Assembly: GCA_963969395.1 (NCBI GenBank)
Contig: OZ017798.1
Span: 10,284,173-10,348,172, forward strand
DNA length: 64,000 bases
Direction: 5' to 3'
Origin: Pseudoscleropodium purum
Lineage: Eukaryota; Streptophyta; Bryopsida; Hypnales; Brachytheciaceae
Shown one piece after another: positions 1 through 11,314 of the stretch. The notes beneath the pieces were generated by a model. It saw nothing but the letters and a program-made list of their open reading frames with translations, did not search any database and was not told the DNA's origin. Numbering within the stretch: position 1 is the stretch's first letter; each line of letters opens with the position of its first letter. A program made the position numbers and the translations under genes.

Positions 1-439
1 TGAACTGTAACTAAGCTAATCGCAGGTCGAATTCCAATGCGTGACACCAAACCCTAAAATGCCAACCACAACAGGGACAATACTAAATTAAACACCCGTA
101 ACAACACGAACGGCGATCAAATATATGAAACCAAACATTCACATCAAACACTTACTAGAACATGCGCCCCAAGTCAAGCGAAGGAACATCCCGAATCAAA
201 TCAAACGAGGGGCTTCGGGTTGCTGCGCACAACCGTCGACGATTGTGATTCAAGGGAGAGACATCGATTTTGGGGGGGCTTTGCAAAGTACAGCCGAATA
301 CTTGAACGAAATTGTATAGATAAATAATTATACTGGAGATTGAAACTCATGACGAACAAGAAACCTAAATCACAAAGCCTCCACATGAACAACCCTCAAT
401 ATCTGCAGCTTCCAAAAACTTGAATTCAACCTAGACGCA
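1..439. other. No gene recognised
   Basis: No coding region, RNA gene or repeat can be supported here. The short open frames have no recognisable motif. A single CCCTAAA-type telomere-like heptamer occurs near position 50. Confidence 0.5.
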
Positions 440-930
440 AAGTCTCGTGTGAGATCAACGTCTTCAAAGTCGCTGCTCCCCTTGCAACTGCGTCTACTCT
501 ACCCACCAAATTGCCAAACCCTAACTACAGAGACTAAAAACACCCTCAACAGCTTGACATGAACAATATCCGATATATGACATGCAACAAGTTCTGTTCC
601 CTAACTTCACTCTCAACTCCATCTATCACACATGAATCAATCCCTGCGAGTTCTTGAGCTACCTTACAGCAGTGTCTGCTCCCAGCTCCAAATTGATAAA
701 CCCTAACTTCAGAAAGAAAAGCTCCCTAAAAGCAGCTCCCTAGGATAACAGCCAATGCCACCTTGACTCCAACCGAAACACAAAGTACCATACAAGAATT
801 GCTCTCTTTGAGTTTTTCAGCCACCTTCCAACTCTATCCGGGCTTCCCTCCGAATTGCTAAACCCTACTCGAGAAAACCTCCAAGCAGGGAGAGCACCCA
901 CAACACCCACAACTCTCAGCATATGCAAAG
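440..930 (-). repeat. Diverged ~170-bp tandem repeat, three copies
   Basis: Read on the minus strand, three blocks each begin with TAGGGTTT followed by a CAATTYGG-like core. The cores (plus-strand AAATTG or GAATTG) are at about 508, 690 and 852, so the spacing is 182 and 162 bp. After the core, the blocks share a GxAAGGxxGCT-like stretch and a region around ATTGATTC. Resemblance covers about 90 bp per block with many differences, so this is an old duplication. No reading frame is conserved through the copies. It may be part of an old transposon. Confidence 0.55.
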
Positions 931-1959
931 AGCTTCAGCATTAGACTATGCTGCAGAGAAAGGATCATATGTGAGGACTTATGCTTTGACATTCTCCTAC
1001 TCCCTTGCAAAGGTTTACCTGGCAGTGCAGATTCAACGAACGGATGAGTAGTTCACCCGCACTTCCCACGGTGTTTTAGGGTGCTGATAATCTTGTTCAG
1101 GAGTTTAGCCATGCGCAAGGTAGTTGTTTCTTATGAAGGCCGACAAGCTGATTTTTAGGATCCACGGATCTTTTGAGTGACAACAGAATTGGAAGTCCTA
1201 AAAATCCACGGTGAGGAATCCTGTTCCACACTCAACTGACTGGTGTCTGGCCCGCTACAAAAACATGGACCTCCCTGCCTACAAATGATTCATTTTGGAG
1301 GCAACGACCCCGTCGGCGCCAACCAAAGTTCCATATTTCAATCTAGGTAATCCCTCTCTCTGATATACATACCATTGACAGAATTATAGATGGCAATGCA
1401 TTGGAACGACAGATTACACGGCTTGACTCTTGAAGCGACTATGCCAAATTAAGGCCATCACGCAACTCGAAAGAAATTTCGAATGAAAATCCAACAACCA
1501 ACCAAGCGTCCCAAGCACACCGAAACGCTACGTGCAAAATCAACAAGCGCTCAACGGAATTCCATTAAAAATTGGGTAGAACGATATACCTGCGAGAGAT
1601 GGCGTCATGCAGCTGCAGCGATTGATAGAGGCGGTGACCAATGGAGCTCTCACTGCTTCGGATGATAGTTGCACTGCAATTCAGCTTAAGCAGTATATCC
1701 TGCAGCATCGATAGCAGGCCCATACACATTTTCAAGATAGTATATGGCCATCATAATTAGCTTGAAGAAAGTTTTTTTATGTTTTAGTAAAAATTGTATG
1801 GCCATCACTAGGGTTTGTAAAGGATTGTATTGTGAGAAATTTTATTAAAAAGTAATTTTTATATGTCAAAGGGTCCTTCATTACAAATGTCAACATTAAG
1901 TAGAATATTAAAAAATTAGCATACGTGTAGTTTTAAATGTACTTAAGAATTGAGGAGTG
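931..1959. other. No gene recognised
   Basis: Mixed-composition sequence with only short open frames and no domain I recognise. A small foldback-like pair (GATTTTTAGGA and its complement) lies at about 1149-1205. Confidence 0.45.
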
Positions 1960-2083
1960 CTTGTTTAGGGTCTCCATTGCTAAGTGTTTTGGATACTTGG
2001 CTTGTTTAGAATCTCCATTGTTAAGTGTTTAGGGCATTTGGCTTGTTTAGAATCTCCATTGCTAAGTATTTAGGATATTGTAG
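1960..2083 (+). repeat. 41-bp tandem repeat, three copies
   Basis: Units start with CTTGTTTAG at 1960, 2001 and 2042, an exact 41-bp period. Each continues with a TCTCCATTGCTAAGTGTTT-like core. A single diverged copy of the same core occurs at about 30238-30275, just upstream of the MULE remnant, so the motif is dispersed and may be a transposon end. Confidence 0.85.
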
Positions 2084-3481
2084 TCTAGGTTTTGTCTAGT
2101 TTACCAAAAACCCAGGACTAAGTATAGGGGTTCCAAATTTTTAGGGGAATGGTCAAATCGTCTATTGTTCTGTGGCTAAAGTCACATATATATTAGATTT
2201 AGGGAAATATGTATATATGTATATGTATAAGTTGTTTAGTTTATAAAATTAGGTTTTTCACTCTTATTCCTAGGAATTTAAATTTTGTTGACAGTCTTTT
2301 ACAAATGTATGTAGACACAATGAATGATGTCACAGTCCTATATAGTGTCCTAAAGGTGGGCAATGAGTCTGGGCAATAAGTCAAGTTGGACAATTTGTTT
2401 TATGCAATGCATGCATTAGATCTAATCATACAAGATAATACTTTTAAAATAATACACGTAATTATTTAATTAAACCTTTTTATATTTAGGGCAATTGGTC
2501 CAATAAGTGCTCGCCATGAGTAAATCCTAATGCAAAATATCTATGTCTGTCCTTGTAAGGCAATTTGTCCAATTAATACAAAGAATGGGAGTTTAGGTAT
2601 TTTACCAAAGTTTTGTCTTTTCTTTAAGCTTTTCTTCAACTTTTAGGAGAATTAGTCAATTGGAAATTTGTCCAAACCATTGTTAATACACAAACAAAAT
2701 ATTGAAACAATTCATAACATGGACCAAACTTAGGAAACCTAAAACCAAATACTTATTATTTATAAAATAATAATAAAACGACTTAAAATCACAATCTATA
2801 GACCTAAGACCAAATATATTAACCCTATGGCCATGCAATGGACCCAAAACCACGAAAATAAACTCAAAATCCAAAAACAGGCCCTAAGAACGTTGAAATT
2901 TATAATTTAATAATCAAATGGTCTACAACCGCGGACTACAGACCCTATAACTACGCGACGCACCCTATCACCGTGAGAACCCTGATTGGCTCCGTCGGAG
3001 TTCTACAGACTGCTGCGCTTGAGTTCCGATTTAGAATCCTTTGGTTGATGATTGTTTTCTTCAAATTTGTGGCAATTTATTTCAGAACCGAGTTCGTTTC
3101 ATCCAAAAGATGAAATCCAGATGCTCAACAATCCAATTATTGTAAAATTTTGAGGAATTTGAAGTCGTGGAAAGAGCACCAAACCCCTAATTTCTACTTC
3201 ATTTCTTCGCCGAATTTCTTTTCCGAATTCGATCCGTGCAATTGGATTGACTACAAGTTCTCACTCTGGTCTTTACTCAGATTTCTTTTGTAGATCAAAT
3301 TGCAACACTGCAGGTAGAATTGTGGTTGTCCTAATCTTCCTAAATTTGTTCAATTTTTTTCAACAACACCAATCATTTGTCCACATCCACGCTTGCTCAT
3401 GATGTAAGCTCCAATCAAACACTTCAATGCAACTCCAATCACAATGAAGTATCTATCAATTTTAAAACTTTGCCGTCCGTC
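2084..3481. other. AT-rich flank of CACTA-1, no gene
   Basis: AT-rich to about 2900 and then of more even composition. I see no coding signature. It ends at the CACTA-1 terminus. Confidence 0.5.
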
Positions 3482-4055
3482 CACTACAAGAAAAACCTGT
3501 CCGGCACAACCGACTAAAGTATGACTGGATGTCCTAAATGACTACACTATGACTAGAGCTCTGTTATTTCACATTTTATACGACGTTTTTGTAAGGTAGT
3601 CATTTTATAGTCATTTTGCAAACGTAGGGATGAAGACTGTTGGAACTGTGACCAAACAGTGCGTTCATCCGCTGGTTTTCTGTGAGCGCATTGTTCAATG
3701 GCATGACGTGGGCGGATGACGACTTTCGGTTGACATACTCAGTTGTATGGTAGTCCGTTAATGACTGTGTTTTGCCTACATGAATGACTTCTTCCTACTA
3801 AGGAATGACTGATCTGTACTAGGAGATGACTGTGACGTCCACAATCAACATACTCAAACTTGAAATTATATTCTTTCCCATGAGATTAGTGGAAATCAAG
3901 GCATCCTACGGTCTTGAAAATGAATTTCAAAAAAACTCACATGCACTGAAACAAAATTATAGTCATCCACATGTGGAAGACCTCTTTCATTTTGCTGTGT
4001 AAGGCAAATGGAAGGGTGTGAGCATAATTCCTAGAGAAAAAGAATGCTCATCAAC
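3482..4055. repeat. CACTA-1 terminal repeat and subterminal motif array
   Basis: Begins CACTACAAG at 3482. It contains repeated short motifs of the AGTCATT / ATGACT type in both orientations, for example around 3523, 3539, 3596-3612 and 3781-3832. In characterised En/Spm elements, subterminal arrays bind the TNPA protein. That role here is inferred from position and motif density. Confidence 0.75.
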
Positions 4056-4817
4056 CTAGTATATTGCATGTGCTAACAAATTGTCCTCAGGTGACAAATC
4101 AATGGCCCCAATTAGAGACGGTACTTGTGAAGGTGTTGACACCACTTCTGGAGCTGTAAGACTAGGAGTTTCTACAGTGGTACTTATGAATACATTAGGA
4201 CTATCCAACACCTCCCTTTTAGCTCGTGCTTCTTTTTACAAAACTATTTTCCATCCTGGTTTCTGTGGCACATCAGAGAAGAAGACTTGTGTTGCTTGGT
4301 TGGAAAAAATAAAGGGCTCCGACATGCGTGGTAGTTTGTGCTTGAAGTTGACCATCAAAAAGCCAGCATCATCGCGGACATACGTTGCATTGCCTCTATT
4401 ATCTGTAGTCTTCATCCATTGGCATCGGAAAAGAATGATTGGTGTATGCAGTGGCCCATAGTCAAGCTTCAATATGTCCTTTAGAACTCCGACGTAGTTC
4501 ACGGACACATCCGTTGCATCTACAGTCGGTACTTCAAAAACCGAAGCTACTCCGGAATTATATGTTTGGAAACAATGTGTATCTCCATCATCTACTCTGA
4601 AATGGCTACCGAATGATTTCATCTTCATATATCTTGTTGCCTTCTGTGATGGTTTTCTGATGAGCATCAATTGATCCTTGTCGTCAGGGTTTGTTACATC
4701 GAATGTCGAGTTCTGTACTACATTCGGGAGCCAGTCCTCAAATGCTGGAATAGTCGCATCTTGCTGAACTTCGGCCTTCCAATTCCTATAATTGAAGGTA
4801 GAAATGTGAACCTCCAA
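4056..4817 (-). pseudogene. CACTA-1 transposase 3' part, DUF4216 domain
   Basis: The minus-strand frame from 4817 encodes a DUF4216 domain, the usual C-terminal region of TNPD-type CACTA transposases. Visible family features are the VNYVGVLKDILKLDYG block, the LFRCQW block and the FIFSNQATQVFFSD block. After the residues PGWKIVL there is an in-frame TAA near 4234, where CACTA-2 has an arginine codon. The frame then continues through an Ser/Thr/Pro-rich tail to a TAG at 4056-4058. An intron probably separates this block from the DUF4218 block, since a GTAAGT donor lies at 5170-5165 on the minus strand. Inactive remnant. Confidence 0.8.
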
Positions 4818-5166
4818 TACATAGAACTCAAAATAGAGACCACTTTCTACAAGATTTCAACTATAGCAAAAGGAGTTCACGGTTTAGGTGATTAATGGTT
4901 TCTTCTGAACAATGACTCGGTTACAACTGCACTTAGTCATTTTATAGTAAGAGCTGTCATCCAATGACTAGCTGTGACTCACAATTGACTACACAACAAC
5001 TCGCACTTGACTTTGTCATTGCTACTAACATAGAGTATTTCAGCATTGTTCATCTTGGTATTGCACATTCTTTTCCATTGGAAGACATAGAAAATAAAAT
5101 AAAAAAACTAGTACATCTGTGCCTAATGTACATATGCATAGAAAACAAATAAGGTATACGGTCTAC
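4818..5166 (-). other. Probable intron and upstream part of the DUF4216 exon
   Basis: This lies between the GTAAGT donor after the DUF4218 exon and the DUF4216 block. Candidate acceptors include TTGTTCAG near 4905. No domain is visible. Confidence 0.4.
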
Positions 5167-5598
5167 TTACAAATAATATTGCTGCAAACAAGACACATTG
5201 GCCAAAACGTACTGATGTGCCACATCCCGGAATGTAGGAGTCATCATGTACGGTCTTCCTCCGCCCTGTAGCACCTCCTCTGCATCGCCATACTCTTCGT
5301 CAGCATCCCAGACACGCCTCTCTGTGAACTGAAAGCTCTGTAGGTACTCCGTTACAAATCCAATGCATTCATCTTTGAGGTATCCCTCAGCCATACATGC
5401 TTCAGGGCGAGCCAAATTCCTCACATGATTTTTCAGTGTTTTCATGTACCGTTCTATTGGGTACATCCACCTTGCACTGACTAGACCACATAAGTCTAGC
5501 TCTTGAACCAAATGATATGGGTGGTGTGTCATTATATCAAAGAATGACGGTGGGAATTCCATCTCCAACAAAGCCATGGTCTGCGCCACATTAGCTTC
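5167..5598 (-). pseudogene. CACTA-1 transposase, DUF4218 distal piece
   Basis: The minus-strand frame carries the hallmark DUF4218 blocks: FPPSFFDIMTHHPYHL, SARWMYPIERYMKTLK and the RPEACMAEGYLKDE stretch. It ends at a GTAAGT splice donor. Its upstream neighbour residues (…PAEFSSLEA) lie at 8895-9028, on the far side of the TG...CA element inserted at 5599-8894. The GCTTC target duplication at 5594-5598 belongs to this exon. Removing the element would restore continuity, so the insertion hit a coding exon. Confidence 0.85.
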
Positions 5599-6780
5599 TG
5601 TTGCAGCACAGGGCAGGTCAATTCCCCATTATACTTACAAAAATCACTCTAGAGTATAACTAAGTGACTCTAAAGATCGAACCCACGAGATCCTGTGAAG
5701 TATCTAGCTCTATTAAGCAGTTAAGCTAAGTCAGTATCCCAATCTTACTTTCCGGTCCTAGATCTAGAACCAGAAATACCACCACACCGGATAACTACAG
5801 ACCGGATTACTCCTTCTTCCGGTCCTACTTACTATCCGGTCCATACAAATACCCAAATCCCAGGATCTCACAACTTCCGATCCTAGAAATCCGTCTTGAC
5901 CAATCCGGTCGGGATGGTCATCCTGTATCCGTAATCCTATCCGGTTTAGTTTTGCCTCTGTTTCACCATCAGAGGGGTCGCCGCTTAATTTTGAGAGTGG
6001 TAGGCCCACCACTCCTTCCGTGACTTATAGTGGCTGAAGACCCACTGTCCTACTTCCTAAACTCCTAAGCTAATCCGGATCCGGTTTGGTCCTTCACAAC
6101 AACCCAGATAGCAATCCGGGTTGTAGGTCACACAAAGACCCTACACTCGACCCTCTCGTACTACAACAACCTTGATGCTACTTCCGATCCGTGCGAAGAC
6201 AGGTGGTTACAAGTGCACCCGTCCGTTCCAACATCAACTAAAGTTCTTCCGTTACCCATACGGGTGGTGAGACCTCATAGGAGATCGGACACTCGACCGG
6301 ATTTCCCACCCGGGAGTTCTAGCGCAGCTAAGGAATCCCTCCCTACCCGCCTAGCCTAACAACGGCTTTCTCACCCGGAATCTCAAACTCTAGACGTGCT
6401 GAGGAACTAAGTTCACTCCCAACTCTTCAATACCTACTCACATGCACCTTGGATCGGAAAATAAACACCAAGGGGAGAAATCACTCGCAAACCAACTCGT
6501 ACTATCCTAACTCCACATCATACAATCCTGTCGCGCTGGAGAGAGACACACAATGAAGAGAATAGAAAAGTACAAGAAGTTTGCAAAATGAACAACTCCC
6601 AGTTCCCATCTCAGGAACCGATTTATATACAAAGGGTAAAAACCCTAAAAGCACAAAAAGGAGCGGAAAACCCGTGGGGGTCCGCCGCCATCCTAATCTA
6701 ACTTCCGGTCTAACCTAATACTGTTGAGCTGGATCCGGATCCGGATCCGCTCCTACTCCTAACTCAAATCAAAATCCTAT

Positions 6781-8439
6781 CTACTCTACAACCCTAGATC
6801 CTATTGTCGGGCTTCCGATCTCCGGGACTAGCTCCTCGAAGACTTCACTCAAATTCCGGACCCGTTCCCCCTCCGCAGGATTCGATCCGGGTGGAGACTC
6901 CAGGTCGATGGTGATATCCGGTCTCGTGCCCGGAGTCCCAGTCCGTGCAGACTTCTTGGACTCAGGAGTCTAATCCTTCCTATCCTTCTGAATGGTTGCG
7001 TCCGGAAAGAGATCCGGTAGAGAGATGTCCGAAAGATGAATACCTTTGTCGCACGTCTCTCCAGTCAGCTTCCGGCTGCTCTCCTCGATCCGGTCCGCAG
7101 CCTTCCGCCCCTCCACCATTGCCGTCTCCACCTGCTCAGCGAAGTCGGCGAGAATCCGGACCATCCGGGAACCGGATAGTTTCTTCTCTTCGTGGATCTT
7201 CTCGTCGAAGAGCTTCGCTTTGGCGGCGGCCGTTCCGGTCTCTCCTAGGACCGCCTTGATCTGCTCGGCTATCTTCCGAGTCTCCTCCGCCATCTCCCGG
7301 GCGGCCGTCATGTCTTCCTGATAGGCAAAAAGAGTTGCCTTCAGGTTATCCACCTCCTCCTGCAACCGGCGGATCTCTGCTTCCTGCTTCCGGGTCTCTT
7401 CCGGATTGGTGATGCACTCCGCCACCTGTTCCGCCAACTTGCTGTCCGGTGGCGCACCTACCAACTTGCCGATCCCCGCAAGCGTCTTGTGCTTGACCTC
7501 CTAATCTGCCCTGATGTTGCAGAGGACGTTGATCAGACCGTTGAACGGATCTTGCATTTCCGGATCTCCCCCGGAAACAGTCTTCTCGGCTTCCGGTTTC
7601 TCTTCCGGGGCCGGTCTGTCTTGACCGGGAGGCGTCCTGCGCTTGTGTGGAGGCGTCAACTTCTGTCACTTGATCGGCGGCATCGGCTCCTCCTCTTCCT
7701 CGCTCGACTCCCATTCTGACCCGGAATCGGATTCGGCCTCATCATCCGTTTCCGACTCCCCATACTTCAGGAGGACTTCCTGAGTCTTCCACACCTTCTC
7801 CTCCGTGTCGGTGAGGACTTGGTGCTCCCGATAGAGGTGGAAGAGGTAAGGGCACACTGGAGTGGCCCTTTTCTTCCCAACCCTACTAACGAGCTGGGCC
7901 ACAAGATCGGAAATGATCCGTGCCCAGTCCACTTTCCGGGTACCATTGAGGGCACCGAAAATGGTGTTGCCGAGGGTGATCGTCACCCTGGTCGGCTTTT
8001 CCGGGTGAAGAACCGGAACCAGGAATTGCAGGAGCCGACGGTCTCGGTCATCCACGCAATCCTCGACCGCGTATCCGTCCTTCGGGTTGACGGCTCCCTG
8101 GAACTTCTCTCGGACATACTCATCCTTCCGGTTCACCATCCCCAAACCTCCTGCCCGGAAACCGTAAACCGCTCTCCATATTCCCTCGTTCCAGTTGACG
8201 GGAGTTCCTCTCACGGTGTTGTCAAACTGGTTGGACAGCTTTCTGAGGAGCTCCTTGACCATTCTCTCCTCCCTAAAACCCTAGGGTTTCTCGGCAAACC
8301 CTACGCAACCCATGGATTTGAGATCCTCCATGAGTTGAGACTTTTCCGGCTCTGTGGAGGGAATAACCGGAATGACTTTCCAAAGCTTCACCTCGCCTCC
8401 AGAGGGACTCGCTTGTCTTGACCTACGTAGCGGCGGCAT
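6781..8439 (-). pseudogene. Broken copy of the element-borne 552-codon ORF
   Basis: Starts at an ATG at 8439-8437 and is exactly as long (1659 bp) as the intact ORF of copy 2, with no net frameshift. Four in-frame stops interrupt it: TAG at codon 53 (8283-8281), TGA at codon 258 (7668-7666), TAG at codon 313 (7503-7501) and TAG at codon 490 (6972-6970). Copy 2 has TGG, CGA, TGG and TGG at these codons, so every stop is a G-to-A or C-to-T transition. This points to decay by cytosine deamination. Function is as uncertain as for the intact copy. Confidence 0.9.
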
Positions 8440-8612
8440 TCCCTCTCCAATCTATCTCACTCTCTCCTAGCCGCATGTCCCGTTCCTCATGTTCTCTCTC
8501 CGATCTCAACCGGAATCAAAACAAACAGAACACAAACGCACAAACGCCAAAAACTCAACCGCGCACGCTCAAGGTCGAGTTTCTAAAAGGGGGTGCAACA
8601 GTGAAAGCTCCT

Positions 8613-8622
8613 CCTTTTATAC
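8613..8622 (-). promoter_or_regulatory. TATA box of element copy 1
   Basis: The minus strand reads TATAAAAGG about 180 bp upstream of the pseudogene ATG. It matches the TATA box of copy 2 in position and sequence. Confidence 0.55.
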
Positions 8623-8894
8623 TCCCTGGACCCTTTCCGGTTTGTCATCATAAATCCGGTTTACCATCATAATCCAGTTCATCATCATAATCCGGTCCTA
8701 GACCTAATCCGTGTTGCATTCCGTTTCCGTCGTTAGTTACTCCTGACCGGATTAGATCCAAGAGGCCCACTACTTCACATTCCGTGCTAATTTTGAGTTT
8801 TCCTTCTCCACCTTATCGGATCCGGTTCCCTAATGACTAGTTTCCGTTCTTATTTTGGTGTATACTAAGAAAATCAAAATTTTAGGGTGCGACA

Positions 8895-9033
8895 GCTTCC
8901 AAGGAAGAGAATTCAGCGGGATTGTATGCTTTAGTACAAATTCTTCTGAAAACCTTACTCATCCTCATGATAGCCATCCTGGGACCTGGTTCCATCAAAC
9001 CTCTCAAAGCCAATGGTAATATTTGTTGCATTA
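8895..9033 (-). pseudogene. CACTA-1 DUF4218 middle fragment trapped between two insertions
   Basis: 139 bp of CACTA-1 exon between copies 1 and 2. The minus strand encodes a LPLALRGLMEPGPRMA stretch and then KVFRRICTKAYNPAEFSSLEA (split here to show two blocks), the start of DUF4218. CACTA-2 has the same segment at 45903-46030. The fragment's two ends are the target duplications GCTTC (8895-8899) and CATTA (9029-9033). Confidence 0.88.
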
Positions 9034-9306
9034 TGTCGCAGCTTAGAATTTTGATTTTCTTAGTATACACCCAAATAGGAACGGAAACTAGTCATTAGCT
9101 AACCGGATCCGATTAGGTGGGGAAGGAAAACTCAGAATTAGCACGGAACGTGAAGTAGTGGGCTTCTTGGATCTAATCCGGTCAGGAGTAACTAACGACG
9201 GAAACGGAATGTAACACGGATTAGGTCTAGGACCGGATGATGATGATGAACCGGATTATGATGGTAAACCGGATTCATGATGACAAACCGGAAAGGGTCC
9301 AGGGAC

Positions 9307-9315
9307 TATAAAAGG
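9307..9315 (+). promoter_or_regulatory. TATA box of the element-borne ORF
   Basis: TATAAAAGG, about 180 bp upstream of the ATG at 9495. The same box is present in copies 1 and 3, including copy 3, which has lost the ORF. Confidence 0.6.
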
Positions 9316-9494
9316 AGGAGCTTTCACTGTTGCACCCCCTTTTAGAAACTCGACCTTGAGCGCACGGTTGAGTTTTTGTCGTTTGTGCGTCTGTGCGTTT
9401 GTGTTCTGTTCGTTTTGATTCCGGTTGAGATCGGAGAGAGGAAGTGAGGAACGGGACGTGCGGCTAGGAGAGAGTAAGGTAGATGTGAGTGGGA

Positions 9495-11153
9495 ATGCCT
9501 CAGCTACGTAGGTCGAGACAAGCGAGTCCCTTTGGAGGCGAGGTGAAGCTCTGGAAAGTCATTCCGGTTATTCCCTCCACAGAGCCGGAAAAGGCTGAAC
9601 TCATGGATGATCTCAAATCCATGGGTTGCGTAGGGTTTGCCGAGAAACCTTGGGGTTTTAGGGAGGAGAGAATGGTCAAGGAGCTCCTCGGAAAGTTGTC
9701 CAACCAGTTTGACAACACCGTGAGGGGAGCTCCCGTCAGCTGGAACGAGGGGATGTGGAGAGCAGTTTACGGTTTCCGGGCAGGAGGTTTGGGAATGGCG
9801 AGCCGGAAGGATGAGTTTGTCCGAGGGAAGTTTAAGGGAGCCGTCAACCCGAAGGACGGATACGCGGTCGAGGATTGCTTGGATGACCGACACCGTCGGC
9901 TCCTGCAATTCCTGGTTCCGGTTCTTCACCCGGAAAAGCCGACCAGGGTGACGATCACCCTCGGCAACACCATTTTCGGTGCCCTCAGTGGTACTCGGAA
10001 AGTGGATTGGGCACGGATCATTTCCGATCTCGTGGCCCAGCTTGTTAGTAGGGTTGGGAAGAAAAGGGCCACTCCAGTGTGCCCTTACCTCTTCCACCTC
10101 TATCGGGAGAACCAAGTCCTCACCGATACGGAGGAGAGGGCGTGGAAGACACAGGAAGTGCTCCTGAAGTATGGGGAGTCGGAGACGGATGACGAGGCGG
10201 AATCCGATTCCGGGTCAGACCGGGAGTCCAGCGAGGAAGAGGAAGAGCCGATGCCGCCGATCAAGCGACAGAAGCTGACGCCTCCACACAAGCGCGGGAC
10301 GCCTCCCGGTCAAGACAAACCGGCCCCGAAGGAGAAACCGGAAGCCGAGAAGACCAATTCCGGGGGAGATCCGGATATGCAAGATCCGTTCAACGGTCTG
10401 ATCAACGTCCTCTGCAACATCAGGGCGGATTGGGAGGTCAAGCACAGGACGCTTGCGGCAATCGGCAAGTTGGTGGGTGCTGCACCGGACAGCAACTTGG
10501 CGGAACAAGTGGCGCAATGCATCACGAATCCGGAAGAGACCCGGAAGCAGGAAGCCGAGATCCGCCGGTTGCAGGAGGAGGTAGATAAACTGAAGGCAAC
10601 ACTTTTTGCCTATCAGGAAGACGTGACGGCCGCTCGGGAGATGGCGGAGGAGACTCGGAAGGTGGCCGAGCAGATCAAGGCGGTCCTGGGAGAGACCGGA
10701 ACGGCAGCGGCCAAGGCGAAGCTCTTCGACGAGAAGATCCACGAAGAGAAGAAACTATCCGGTTCCCGGATGGTCCGGATTCTCGCGGACTTCGCCGAGC
10801 AGGTGGAGACGGCAATGGTGGAGGGGCGGAAGGCAGCGGACCGGATCGAGGAGAGCAGCCGGAAGCTGACCGGAGCGACGTGCGACAAAGGTATTCACCT
10901 TTCAGATATCTCACTACCGGACCTCTTTCCGGATGCAACTATGGCGAAGGACAGGAAGGATTGGACTCCTGAGTCCAAGAAGTCTGCACGGACTGGGACT
11001 CCGGGCACGAGACCGGATATCACCATCGACCTGGAGTCTCCACCCGGACCGAATCCTGCGGAGGGGGAACGGGTCCGGAATTTGAGTGAAGTTTTCGAGG
11101 AGCTAGTCCCGGAGACCGGAAGCCCGACGATAGGATCTAGAGTTGTAGGGTAG
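9495..11153 (+). CDS. Element-borne protein of unknown function (552 aa), acidic and coiled coil
   Basis: Open from the ATG at 9495 to TAG at 11153. An in-frame GTG lies two codons upstream, but ATG is the likely start. I do not recognise a named domain. Residues about 15-235 form a compact region with basic and aromatic residues and could be a gag-like or DNA-binding fold. A strongly acidic Ser/Glu/Asp tract follows (about 235-255), then a basic KRQKLTPPHKR nuclear-localisation-like stretch. Residues about 345-460 are Glu/Lys/Ala-rich with heptad character and are probably coiled coil. The Pro/Thr-rich C-terminus lacks zinc knuckles, protease and polymerase motifs. The copy-1 homologue has four stops, while this copy is intact, so it inserted later or stayed under constraint longer. 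It could be a structural or accessory protein acting in trans. Confidence 0.7.
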   Translation: MPQLRRSRQASPFGGEVKLWKVIPVIPSTEPEKAELMDDLKSMGCVGFAEKPWGFREERMVKELLGKLSNQFDNTVRGAPVSWNEGMWRAVYGFRAGGLGMASRKDEFVRGKFKGAVNPKDGYAVEDCLDDRHRRLLQFLVPVLHPEKPTRVTITLGNTIFGALSGTRKVDWARIISDLVAQLVSRVGKKRATPVCPYLFHLYRENQVLTDTEERAWKTQEVLLKYGESETDDEAESDSGSDRESSEEEEEPMPPIKRQKLTPPHKRGTPPGQDKPAPKEKPEAEKTNSGGDPDMQDPFNGLINVLCNIRADWEVKHRTLAAIGKLVGAAPDSNLAEQVAQCITNPEETRKQEAEIRRLQEEVDKLKATLFAYQEDVTAAREMAEETRKVAEQIKAVLGETGTAAAKAKLFDEKIHEEKKLSGSRMVRILADFAEQVETAMVEGRKAADRIEESSRKLTGATCDKGIHLSDISLPDLFPDATMAKDRKDWTPESKKSARTGTPGTRPDITIDLESPPGPNPAEGERVRNLSEVFEELVPETGSPTIGSRVVG

Positions 11154-11305
11154 ATAGGATTTTAATTTCAGTTAGGAGTAGGAGCGGATCCGGATCCGGA
11201 TCCGGCTCAACAGTATTAGGTTAGACCGGAAAATTAGATTAGGGTGGCGGCGGACCCCCACGGGTTTTCCGCTCCTTTTTGTGCTTTTAGGGTTTTTACC
11301 CTTTG

Positions 11306-11314
11306 TATATAAAT
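11306..11314 (+). promoter_or_regulatory. Second TATA-like box in copy 2
   Basis: TATATAAAT about 150 bp downstream of the ORF stop. It is conserved in copies 1 and 3 (about 34807 in copy 3). If the whole unit is a long LTR, this would suit the U3/R promoter of a retrotransposon transcript. That is inference. Confidence 0.4.

Larger units (their letters stand above)
5599..8894 (-). mobile_element. TG...CA element copy 1 (minus), 3296 bp, 5-bp TSD GCTTC
   Basis: Minus-strand ends are TGTCGCACCC… and …GTGCTGCAACA. The flanks are a perfect 5-bp duplication, GCTTC at 5594-5598 and 8895-8899. TG...CA ends, a short imperfect terminal inverted repeat and a 5-bp duplication are the signature of an LTR. 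However, the first and last kilobases do not match each other, so no LTR pair exists inside the unit. It is nearly collinear with copy 2 (9034-12337), including an internal gene, here broken. The best reading is a solo LTR of unusual length, or a non-autonomous element class I cannot name. Confidence 0.8.

Noticed and set aside
7046..8421. Long plus-strand open frames opposite the copy-1 pseudogene
   Set aside because: They are antisense shadows of the element-borne ORF, caused by its GC-rich codon use. Copy 2 shows the same shadows on its minus strand.
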